From Paraburkholderia fungorum (GTDB lineage: Bacteria > Pseudomonadota > Gammaproteobacteria > Burkholderiales > Burkholderiaceae): DNA of 64,000 bases. The stretch covers positions 1 through 64,000 of the forward strand of contig NZ_MCAS01000013.1 in assembly GCF_003610895.1 (NCBI RefSeq), written 5' to 3'. Positions within the stretch are counted from its first letter, which is position 1. The number at the start of each line of letters is the position of its first letter. The position numbers and the translations under genes were made by a program. Below, piece by piece: positions 25,759-33,819 of this stretch. The notes under the pieces were generated by a model, which was given only the letters and a program-made list of their open reading frames with translations, was not told the DNA's origin and did not search any database.

Positions 25759-25782
25759 CGTAATATAGCGCTCTTAATAACG
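25759..25782. promoter_or_regulatory. ModE-box 4
   Basis: CGTAATAT, eight bases (AGCGCTCT), TAATAACG. Only 16 bases separate it from the ATG of the binding-protein gene, so the transcript leader is very short or the box overlaps the start of transcription; ModE binding would block it directly (inference). Confidence 0.75.
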
Positions 25783-25798
25783 CATCGGGGTTAATCGC

Positions 25799-26674
25799 AT
25801 GATTCGCAAGCTGCTTGCATCTTTCGTGGTCGTGGCCGGCGTGGTGACGGCCGCGCCCGCCTTCGCGCAGGACGACACGGTCAACGTGCTGTACGCCGGC
25901 TCGCTCGTCAATCTGATGGAGCGTAGCGTCGGACCGGCCTTTGAAAAGGCCACCGGCCAGCATTTCCGCGGCTATGCGGCGGGCTCGAACAAGATCGCTA
26001 ACGAAATCAAGGGCAAGCTGCGCCGCGGCGACGTATTCATCAGCGCGAGTCCGAAGGTCAACACCAGCCTGATGGGTGAGGCAAACGGCAACCATGTCAC
26101 GTGGTATGTGAATTTCGCCGAGTCGCCCTTGATGATCGGCTACAACCCGCGCAGCAAGTTCGCGGCGGACTTCAAGAACAAGCGCTGGGATCAGGTGTTG
26201 CAGGAACCGGGCATCCGCATCGGCCGTACCGATCCGAAGCTCGACCCGAAAGGCGCTTTCACGGTCGAGATGATGACGAAGGCCGCGGAGCTCTACCATC
26301 AGCCGGATCTCGTCGAAAAGACGCTGGGCGACGCGGAGAATCCGGCTCAGGTTTTGCCTGAGGAAACGCTGGTGGGCCGCCTGCAATCCGGCCAGCTCGA
26401 TGCCGGCTTTTTCTACTCGACTGAAACCTCCGACCTGAAAATTCCGGCGATCCGTCCGGCACCCGAGTTGCAGGCCAAAGCCAGCTACACGCTGACGATT
26501 CTCAGCGATGCCCCGAACCATGCGGGCGCAAGCAGCTTCGTCGACTTCCTGCTGAGCGCGCAAGGCCGCGCGCTGCTCAAGCAACACGGCGTCGATGTGG
26601 TCAAACCCACCGTTACCGGCAACGTGCAGGCCATGCCGCCTTCGGTCCAGGCCGTGATCGACGCCGCGCAGTAA
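25799..26674 (+). CDS. molybdate/tungstate ABC transporter binding protein (WtpA/ModA type)
   Basis: 291 aa. Sec signal peptide with cleavage likely after AFA (residue 23). Mature part begins VNVLYAGSLVNLMERSVGPAFEKATG and contains GYAAGSNKIANEIKGKLRRGDVFISASPKV, the layout of the WtpA branch of oxyanion-binding proteins rather than the shorter ModA of E. coli. It would capture molybdate or tungstate in the periplasm and deliver it to the fused ModBC protein encoded one base downstream. ModE box 4 is just upstream. Confidence 0.87.
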   Translation: MIRKLLASFVVVAGVVTAAPAFAQDDTVNVLYAGSLVNLMERSVGPAFEKATGQHFRGYAAGSNKIANEIKGKLRRGDVFISASPKVNTSLMGEANGNHVTWYVNFAESPLMIGYNPRSKFAADFKNKRWDQVLQEPGIRIGRTDPKLDPKGAFTVEMMTKAAELYHQPDLVEKTLGDAENPAQVLPEETLVGRLQSGQLDAGFFYSTETSDLKIPAIRPAPELQAKASYTLTILSDAPNHAGASSFVDFLLSAQGRALLKQHGVDVVKPTVTGNVQAMPPSVQAVIDAAQ

Positions 26675-26675
26675 T

Positions 26676-28541
26676 GTGACAAGCAAGGTGGCAAAACAGG
26701 CGGTGCACCGGTCAGCCGCGCGGCCGCTGCTGTGGCTGGCGGCGCTGCTCGCGGTCTATCTGTGCGCGCCGTTTATCGCGAGCGTGCCGCAACTCGGCGC
26801 GGCCGACTGGCCCAATGTCGACTGGCCCGCGGTGTGGTCGGCAGTCGGCATATCGGCGGCGAGCGCCAGCGTGGCCTCGCTCGTGATTCTGCTCGGCGGC
26901 GTGCCGCTCGGCTATCTGCTGGCGCGCTCCAATTCGCGCAAGATGGCGCTGCTCGGCTTCGTCGTGCAGTTGCCGCTCGCCTTGCCCCCGCTCACGAGCG
27001 GCGTGCTGCTGCTGTTTCTGCTCGGCCCGTATAGCTGGGTCGGCCGTTTCACCAGCGGGGCGCTGACGGATTCATTTGCCGGCATCGTGCTCGCGGAAGT
27101 CTTCGTGGCCGCGCCCTTCCTGATCATCGCCGCGAAATCGGCGTTTGCGGCGGTCGACCCGGTGCTCGACGACGTTGCGGCAACGCTCGGCCACCATGCG
27201 GGCAGCCGCTTTTTCCGCGTGATGTTGCCGGTCGCGTGGCCGGCGATTCGCGCGGGACTCGCGCTTGCTTGGCTGCGAGCCTTCGGCGAATTCGGCGCGA
27301 CGGTGATGGTGGCTTATCACCCGTACTCGCTACCGGTCTACACATACGTCGTGTTCGGCGGCCAGGGGCTGCCTGCGATGATGCCCCTGCTGCTGCCGAC
27401 GCTCGCCATCGCGATTGTTTGCGCGGCGCTGTCGATCTATAGCCTGCGGCAGAAAAGCGCGCTCGAACAAACCGAAAACGGCGACGACGCGCCGGAACCC
27501 GGCGCGGACCTCACCGCCAGCCGGGGCGAGACGACCAACCTGCGGCTCGCCTTTCATTTGCAGCGCCGCCTCGGCGCATTCGAACTCGACATCGCGTGGA
27601 CGCCCGCGACGCGGCGGCTGGCGATCATCGGCCCGTCGGGCTCCGGCAAATCCCTCGCGTTGCGTCTGATTGCCGGGCTCGAATCCAACGCATCCTGTTC
27701 CGTTCGGCTCGGCGCGACCGACTTGAGCACCCTGCCGCCCGAGCGTCGCCAGATCGGCTATATGCCGCAAGACTACGGCCTGTTTCCGCATATGACGGTC
27801 GCGCAGCAACTCGCGTTTCCCGTCGACGCCGACGCAGCCAGCGCGCGTTACTGGCTCGATCATCTTGGCCTCGCGCAACTGGTCGCGCGCCTGCCGCATC
27901 AGCTGTCGTTCGGTCAGCGGCAACGCGTGGCGCTGGCGCGGGCGCTCACACGGCATAGCGAATTGCTGCTGTTCGACGAGCCGTTCGCGGCGCTCGATAC
28001 GCCGCGCCGGCGTCGTTTGCAGCAATCGCTGCGGGCGTTGCAGCGTGAGATTGCCGCCGTGACGATCATCGTCACGCACGATCCCGACGAAGCGGCGCTG
28101 CTGGCCGATGAGGTGCTGGTGGTCGAACAGGGCCGCGTGCTGCAGGCGGGCTCCATCGCCGCGGTGTTCGAACGGCCCGCTTCGATGCGGGTTGCCGAAC
28201 TGCTCGGCTTGCATAACGTCGGCGAGGGTTTGATGACGGCGCCGGGGCAAGTCGCAATTGGCGCGGGTCTGGTAATCGCAACGGGCGACAGCGGCATGCC
28301 GATGCCAGCCGGGCAGAGTGTGATGTGGCGCATCTCGTCCCACGCCGTGCTCATTTCGCCCGATGGCGCGCATGCCGGCGTGGTGGACGCGGTCGAATTA
28401 CGGCGCGGTGAGCGGTACGTCCGTCTGAAGATCGCGGGAGTCCGGTTCGATATCGCGAACGAAGATACCCGGCTGCAGGAAGGCAGCCCTGGCCGGGTCG
28501 ATATCGATGGTGCTGGCGTGTCGGTCTGGCCGATCGGTTGA
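26676..28541 (+). CDS. fused molybdate ABC permease-ATPase (ModB-ModC)
   Basis: 621 aa. Residues 20-258 are a ModB-type permease with six helices and the EAA loop (about 164-185, LDDVAATLGHHAGSRFFRVML); a linker follows, then an ATPase domain with Walker A GPSGSGKS (319-326), signature LSFGQRQR, Walker B LLLFDEPFAALD and switch H in VTHDPDEA; the tail from about 520 is TOBE/Mop-like and could bind molybdate. ModB and ModC are usually separate proteins. The GTG start lies one base after the stop of the binding-protein gene, implying translational coupling. Ends 7 bp from the convergent NAMPT gene. Confidence 0.87.
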   Translation: MTSKVAKQAVHRSAARPLLWLAALLAVYLCAPFIASVPQLGAADWPNVDWPAVWSAVGISAASASVASLVILLGGVPLGYLLARSNSRKMALLGFVVQLPLALPPLTSGVLLLFLLGPYSWVGRFTSGALTDSFAGIVLAEVFVAAPFLIIAAKSAFAAVDPVLDDVAATLGHHAGSRFFRVMLPVAWPAIRAGLALAWLRAFGEFGATVMVAYHPYSLPVYTYVVFGGQGLPAMMPLLLPTLAIAIVCAALSIYSLRQKSALEQTENGDDAPEPGADLTASRGETTNLRLAFHLQRRLGAFELDIAWTPATRRLAIIGPSGSGKSLALRLIAGLESNASCSVRLGATDLSTLPPERRQIGYMPQDYGLFPHMTVAQQLAFPVDADAASARYWLDHLGLAQLVARLPHQLSFGQRQRVALARALTRHSELLLFDEPFAALDTPRRRRLQQSLRALQREIAAVTIIVTHDPDEAALLADEVLVVEQGRVLQAGSIAAVFERPASMRVAELLGLHNVGEGLMTAPGQVAIGAGLVIATGDSGMPMPAGQSVMWRISSHAVLISPDGAHAGVVDAVELRRGERYVRLKIAGVRFDIANEDTRLQEGSPGRVDIDGAGVSVWPIG

Positions 28542-28548
28542 GCCGCGC

Positions 28549-29991
28549 CTAACGCTCGTCCGCGTGAGCCCGCTTCCTGACTTCGGACAAGGTCACATCC
28601 ACGAGCAATTTGCCCGAGTCGAAAACCGTGACGAGCGCCTCGTCCCAATCCCCTTCAGCAGTGCGCTCGTTCCACACCAGCGGCAGCGTCGCCGTTCGAT
28701 ACTCGCCGGTGTGACGGTTCATGAGCAACGTAAGCCGCCCTTTCATCGACCGCTTGCCCGCGTCCGTGACCGGGTCCTTGTGTACGTCGTGCCATTCATC
28801 GCCGAGCCGGATGGCCGAACACTTCATGGCGAACCGCTGCGTGTCGCGGTTGATCTGCTGCAGCAACGCCCCACCCATGCCGAACACAATGTTGTCCGCG
28901 GCAAAGCCGGCCTCATCCATGCCCGCAAGGATCGCCTCGATCGAATCCGGATTCACGCCGTCGCCCTGAATCACGCGGACATGATTGAGCACACGCCGCC
29001 CCTTGCCGTTCGTAGTCGTTCCGAACGAGGCCTCGAGCGCCCGCATGGTCTCCAGAACGATCGTCAGCGGGTCGCCGGAATCCGGCCGGATGACCAGTGT
29101 GCCGCCGGAATCGAGCACCGCCTGCTTCAACTCCGTGCCCCATACCTCGAGCGCGGAAAACAGGTCGTAGGAATCGGACACCACCGAGACGATCGCCCCG
29201 GGTTTGCCGAACTTCGCGATCATGTTGCGGAATGCGTCGGTTTCACGCTCGCGCCCCCACGACGTGATCGTGCTGTGCTCGGCGGCCGGCACCGAAAACG
29301 CCGCCATCGGTTCGTTGTAGTAGTGGTTCGCGGCAAGCACGCCGAGCACCGTATCCGAACCCATGAAACTGACCAGATGCGCGGAACCGCCAATCGCCGC
29401 CGACTCCGCGCTCGACACGCCGCGCGCACCGAAATCGTGCAGCTTGAACGGCAATTGCGTGAGGTCGTCGCTGCTTTTCTCCAGATAGGCGCGGATCGTT
29501 TTGCGCAGATGCCAGCTTTGCGTCGCGACCGTAATCGGATACCACACGCGCAGCAGCAGGGTTTCCAGATACGAGGCCAGCCAGAACACCTTGGGATCGT
29601 CGCATTCGACTGTGACCAGAACGTTATGCGTGGGCACGACCGAGCCTTCCGGCACCGCGCGAATCCGCACCGGCAGATAGCCGCCACAGTGCTCGACGAT
29701 ATGGCGCCAGCCGGCTTCGTTGAACGGCTCGCCGTGCGCCGTGAAGAACGCCTGCGCCTCGTCGATCATGGCCGGGGTAATCGGGCGGCACAGATAGGTC
29801 TTGATGAGCATCTGGAGGCCGAAGAACAGCGTGCGGTCATAGCGCCCGCCGCGCGACTCGATGTATGAAAACATCCCCGACGCTTCGGGCGGATATTGCA
29901 GATAGTGCGACGCCTTGTACGAATCCGTGTTGAGGATCGGATTGGACAGGATCGACGCCATGTCCATGAACGGGTTGATATCGCTTTGCAT
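28549..29991 (-). CDS. nicotinamide phosphoribosyltransferase (NAMPT/NadV-like)
   Basis: 480 aa, matching NAMPT in length and motifs: NPILNTDSYKASHYLQYP at the N-terminus, HDFGARGVSS, SVPAAEHSTITSWG with the catalytic-histidine region, VIRPDSGDP and VRVIQGDGVNPDSI, which bind the phosphoribosyl group. It makes NMN from nicotinamide and PRPP in NAD salvage. Nicotinate phosphoribosyltransferase is less likely given SVPAAEHST. The usual partner, an NMN adenylyltransferase (NadM/NadR type), is not nearby. Start: first ATG; ATG at 29967 is an alternative. Confidence 0.9.
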   Translation of the reverse strand: MQSDINPFMDMASILSNPILNTDSYKASHYLQYPPEASGMFSYIESRGGRYDRTLFFGLQMLIKTYLCRPITPAMIDEAQAFFTAHGEPFNEAGWRHIVEHCGGYLPVRIRAVPEGSVVPTHNVLVTVECDDPKVFWLASYLETLLLRVWYPITVATQSWHLRKTIRAYLEKSSDDLTQLPFKLHDFGARGVSSAESAAIGGSAHLVSFMGSDTVLGVLAANHYYNEPMAAFSVPAAEHSTITSWGRERETDAFRNMIAKFGKPGAIVSVVSDSYDLFSALEVWGTELKQAVLDSGGTLVIRPDSGDPLTIVLETMRALEASFGTTTNGKGRRVLNHVRVIQGDGVNPDSIEAILAGMDEAGFAADNIVFGMGGALLQQINRDTQRFAMKCSAIRLGDEWHDVHKDPVTDAGKRSMKGRLTLLMNRHTGEYRTATLPLVWNERTAEGDWDEALVTVFDSGKLLVDVTLSEVRKRAHADER

Positions 29992-30085
29992 GAGTAACGT
30001 TGCGCTCGGGCGGCTCTCTCAAGGGTAGTCTGGCCGGCTGGGGGTCATGCCGCTTATGCCGTAGCCCAAACTACACCATATATCG

Positions 30086-30841
30086 TCAAAACACGCCCGG
30101 AATCACCCGGAACCGCACCTTACCCCTGTACGCCCGATATTGCTCGTCTTCGGACAGGAGCCGCTCCTCACGCACAATGCGCCCGATCTGCAACGCGTAC
30201 TGGCATCCGTAGACAATCACGTTCTGAATGCCGAAGTTCGCCAGCAGAAAGCCCACATCCGTAATGAAATACCCCAGGTACATGGGGTGGCGCACGAACC
30301 GGTAAGCGCCGTGCGAAACCACCCCGCGATTGGCGGGCAAGATGCCGAAGGACCTGCGCAGCGACACCTTCGCGAACAATTGCCAGAAAATGCCCAGCAA
30401 CTGCAGCGACGCGCCGGCAAGTTCCGGAATGAGCTGGGTCCCCGGCGAAAGCCGCACGGCCAGAAAATAGAACGTTCCGCCTACCGAGCAGATGAACGCA
30501 AAAGGTGTCCAGTCACGTTTGATGGGCACCCGCGCAAAGAGCGACAGCCCCAGGGTCATGAACGCGCTCAGCACGAGCAGCAACAAGGTGACACGTGTGG
30601 GCGCGGCGAGCCATTGCCTGACGGCCGCGTAGGTAAACAGGCTCAACATGAGCGCCGCGGCAACGCGCGCGGTGATTTCGACGGCCGCCTCACGCCAGCC
30701 GCCCGCCGGCGCCACGCCATCTGCACCGCCTTCGCCGCCTTCATCGCCGACGCGAGGTGCCGTGCTTGCCGGGTCGCCGTTCGCGGCATGCTCCAGACGG
30801 CCGTCGCTATCGACTTCCCGCGAGCGTGTGGTTTCTGTCAT
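30086..30841 (-). CDS. isoprenylcysteine carboxyl methyltransferase-like membrane protein
   Basis: 251 aa. A hydrophilic N-terminal 50 residues, then four or five membrane helices. The SAM-binding signature of the ICMT/PEMT superfamily is GAYRFVRHPMYLGYF with a downstream RIVREERLL and Y-x-x-Y segment. Bacterial members methylate lipids or small molecules; substrate unknown. It stands alone, 94 bp upstream of no co-directional gene except NAMPT, with which it may share transcription. Confidence 0.83.
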   Translation of the reverse strand: MTETTRSREVDSDGRLEHAANGDPASTAPRVGDEGGEGGADGVAPAGGWREAAVEITARVAAALMLSLFTYAAVRQWLAAPTRVTLLLLVLSAFMTLGLSLFARVPIKRDWTPFAFICSVGGTFYFLAVRLSPGTQLIPELAGASLQLLGIFWQLFAKVSLRRSFGILPANRGVVSHGAYRFVRHPMYLGYFITDVGFLLANFGIQNVIVYGCQYALQIGRIVREERLLSEDEQYRAYRGKVRFRVIPGVF

Positions 30842-31015
30842 GCATCACTCATTTCGATCTGCGAATTATTTTTCAAGCTCACGGCATGGAGGTTGCTGGT
30901 CCGCCCGTGCCGCAGCGTAGCAGTCACAGTGGCCGGATGTCCATATGATGCCACGCGTTATGCCACACCGGCCTGAATTAGAACCGGGCGACCGAATCCC
31001 GGCGATCGGCGTGGT

Positions 31016-32218
31016 TCAACGGCCCGGCTTCAGTTGCGGCGGCACGTTCGGCCGCGGGGCGAACAGGCGGCCGAACATGCCTTTGCGGGGCTCGGCAATG
31101 GCGGGCCACAGCATATCGGCGAGCAGGCAGATGCCTCGCGCCAGCGCGCTGTCGTGGGCGGCGGTGACGAGCGGCACGCCGCGGTTGAGCGCCTCGTTGA
31201 CCTGCTTGTCGTCACGCGCAAGCTGGTGCGCGACCTTCGCGCCGAGGGCCTGTTCAAGTGTGGGCAGGTTGATGCATGCGTTCTTGTCGTATTGATTCAC
31301 CACGACCCGCACCTTGCTGGGCGGATAACCCAGTTCCCTGAAAATATCGAGCATCCGGCGGCCGCCGTGCAGGTAAAGCGGGTTTTGCCGCACTACCATG
31401 CAGATCGCATCGCTACGATCGAGTGCATGGATCGTCAGCGGGTTGAGACTTTGGCCGATGTCGATCAGTACCGCGTCGTATCGCTCGCGCACAAACACGA
31501 GAAGTTGCTCCAGTTGGCCGGATTGCACCCCGGCCGCCTTGAGCGGGTCGCCGGCTCCTGCCAGCACGTCGAGGTTCGCGTGCATGTGCATCACGCAGGC
31601 CTCCAGCAAGGCATCGTCGAGGCGGTCAATCTGCGAGCATAGATCAGGGAGGGTCACGGCCGGTGGCTTGTCGGCCATGAGCAGGCTGGCGTCGGCGAAT
31701 TGCTGGCCGAGATCGATCAGCAGCACGCGCCGGTTACGCAGCGCGGCGAGCGACCAGGCGAGATTCACGGCGATGAGCGTGGTGCCGCTGCCGCCCTTGC
31801 TCGATGCCAGCGACACGATCCGCCCGGCACGGCGCACGCCTGCACTTTTCTTCGCGGCAATATGCGTGAGCGCCGCGGCGATCTCATAGGCGTCCAGCGG
31901 CCATGACAGCACGTGCCGCACACCGACCCGCATCGCCGCAGTCAGCAAGGCAGCAGACGGCGCCGGTGTGACCAGCATGCAATGCAGCGCGGGCGAGCAG
32001 GCCAGCGCCTCTTCGACACCATGCAGCTCGCGCGCGCTCAGATCGACGTCGTCGACAATCAGCAGATCGGCGCGCCTGATCGCACGGGCGTGCACGCGCA
32101 GTTGCCGCGCCGTGCCGGAAGCGGTGTGCAAACGGAATACCACGCCGCTTTCTTCGAGGCGCGCGACGATATGCGGCGCGCGCTCGGCGCTGGACGAAAT
32201 CAGGAAAATGTCGATCAT
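31016..32218 (-). CDS. CpaE/TadZ-like ATPase (orphan)
   Basis: 400 aa. Residues 1-125 form an atypical response-regulator-like domain (MIDIFLISSS, LLIVDDVDLS, VLSWPLDAYEI); residues 130-380 are a ParA/MinD-type ATPase with the deviant Walker A SSKGGSGTTLIAVNLAW, VLLIDLGQQ and VLIDIGQSLNPL. CpaE proteins place Tad (Flp) pilus machinery at a cell pole. No other tad/cpa genes are in the window, so it is either an orphan copy or the rest is elsewhere. A small gene precedes it by 62 bp on the same strand. Confidence 0.87.
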   Translation of the reverse strand: MIDIFLISSSAERAPHIVARLEESGVVFRLHTASGTARQLRVHARAIRRADLLIVDDVDLSARELHGVEEALACSPALHCMLVTPAPSAALLTAAMRVGVRHVLSWPLDAYEIAAALTHIAAKKSAGVRRAGRIVSLASSKGGSGTTLIAVNLAWSLAALRNRRVLLIDLGQQFADASLLMADKPPAVTLPDLCSQIDRLDDALLEACVMHMHANLDVLAGAGDPLKAAGVQSGQLEQLLVFVRERYDAVLIDIGQSLNPLTIHALDRSDAICMVVRQNPLYLHGGRRMLDIFRELGYPPSKVRVVVNQYDKNACINLPTLEQALGAKVAHQLARDDKQVNEALNRGVPLVTAAHDSALARGICLLADMLWPAIAEPRKGMFGRLFAPRPNVPPQLKPGR

Positions 32219-32280
32219 GTCGGGGCTCCGCCGGAACGAAGCCTTCCGGTGGGTAAGGCCTCGTCAATCACAGCCGGCGT

Positions 32281-32568
32281 TCAGGCGCAGTCGTCGGGAT
32301 CGGATGGATAGATATCCGCACCCCGATCGCGGTTCCGTTCGGGCGCAACCGGGATCTCATAGATGGATTCGCGCAGCACGTCGCGCTGAATCTCGGCCTG
32401 CGCCTTACGTTTGATCGCCTCGGCAATCACTAGCGTGAGCAGATCGGCCGACGGTGCGGCGAACAATGGCAGCGGCCGTGCAACGTGGCGCTGATAGGAG
32501 AAACCGGCGCTGCGCGCCGTGGTGTGGTGATCCAGCCGCAATGCGGCCGGTTTGCTGATCGTTTTCAT
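32281..32568 (-). CDS. small hypothetical protein upstream of cpaE-like gene
   Basis: 95 aa, family not recognised, no signal peptide. Contains a likely helix LLTLVIAEAIKRKAQAEIQRDVLRESIYEI (residues 43-72) and an acidic C-terminus ending PSDPDDCA. GGGGGTG precedes the ATG and the next gene on this strand is the CpaE-like ATPase 62 bp on, which suggests it is real and co-transcribed. A strong hairpin lies 44 bp upstream. Confidence 0.5.
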   Translation of the reverse strand: MKTISKPAALRLDHHTTARSAGFSYQRHVARPLPLFAAPSADLLTLVIAEAIKRKAQAEIQRDVLRESIYEIPVAPERNRDRGADIYPSDPDDCA

Positions 32569-33819
32569 GACACCCCCGAATGAAGAGCCATTTCAAGCCA
32601 TCTCCAGGTAAGCCGTGCCCCCGCTAGTGCGCGGGCACGGCGCCCTGAACTCACCCCGTAGCGTGTGCCTCTCTATGGAGACTCAAGCCATCCCTCCCCG
32701 CTTCTTCGCGCCGGCCGGTTCCGGCCGTGCGCTGCCCCTTCCCTGTTCTGTACGTCGCGCGCCCGCTATCTGCCGGAACGCGGTATTTGTCGTTGTAACG
32801 ATCGACTTCGAACTTCCACTTCACATCCGTCAAACTGGACGGAGAAAGTGGCGAGGTCAGTGCTTCACGTCGTTCGGTGACGAATGACCGATACTTCGTA
32901 CCGCTCATTCGCCCCGCTTTTTTTGACATCCGTTTTTCAGTGGCCCCGCCGCCCCCTCGCAAGACACATTGGCTTCCCCGGCCGCGCTTGCGAAGACAAT
33001 CGTTGCCGCCGGGATCCGGCTGCTGCTTCCCCGTGCACCGGGAATCAGGCGGCAATGAATCTGCTTGTGAGACTCCTATTGCAATGGCTGTGCCAGGCAG
33101 CTTCAATCCCTTGCTGCACGGTGAGTTTGCTGCAACGCACAGCACCGTGCCGTGCCTCGCGTCACACGTTGATTCGGATTTGAGACGCGCTGGAGCGACC
33201 CTCTAACGCCGGGCGGAACGATCTACCTGCCGGCATGACGAAACGCGCGCTTCGCCGCCCCTGCGCAGCCGAGTTTTGCGACGTGGCCCGGTCAAATGTG
33301 CCGATGCTTCGGGGCACGAAATGGCTCTTTCAGCAGATGCCCAGAATGTCGCAAGCTTGAGACGTGGTAATGGACGGTAATTCGGCGGCGCGCTTTCCGT
33401 TGCATGCTTAACGTCATGATTAACGTCATGCGATTTACAACGCTGTGTGGTATTGCGCGCATAGCTGGGCTTGACCTGCTATTTTTGAACGGCAAGCCGG
33501 CACGTCGCGACGGCAAAAACGTTTTCGACTCCAGATTTGTTTGTATGGCGCTCCAAAGCGCTTTCGCTTATCTTTAGGCCATGCGCCACATAGAGCGCCT
33601 GTGTCAGGCCACCGAGATAGAAAACGGCTTTGGTGATTCGGGGATGAAATAGCCAGGCAGTTTCAGCATTGAACACTATGTGCTGCCTGTCCGAAATGCA
33701 GTACCTCGCGGCTCAGGCCGCCCCATGCCCCCGTCATTGCCGCTACCGTGAATTTGTCATTGCCGGTCTGTCCAATTCGTCGAAAGCCGTTCTGAGAGAA
33801 GCAACGATCCGGGGGTTAT
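32569..33819. other. 1.25-kb region without a convincing gene
   Basis: No frame has both a plausible start and family similarity. Seen in it: a strong hairpin (32612-32641), locally lower GC content, and a direct repeat TTAACGTCATG twice at about 33409 and 33420. A 65-codon GTG-started frame on the minus strand (33479-33676) contains a hydrophobic stretch KAVFYLGGLTQALYVAHGL and might be a gene remnant. It could hold a decayed gene, a regulatory RNA or the long leader of the sigma-54 activator. Confidence 0.4.
32612..32641. promoter_or_regulatory. strong hairpin upstream of the small hypothetical gene
   Basis: GCCGTGCCCCCGC (32612-32624) and GCGCGGGCACGGC (32629-32641) pair with one mismatch around TAGT. 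There is no U-tract on either strand, so terminator function is doubtful; an operator or leader structure is possible. Confidence 0.4.

Noticed and set aside
32651..33145. 164-codon minus-strand frame in the empty region
   Set aside because: No ribosome site, G/R/S-rich composition, no family likeness.
33479..33676. 65-codon GTG frame with a hydrophobic stretch
   Set aside because: Too short and without ribosome site or family match to list as a gene; mentioned as a possible remnant.
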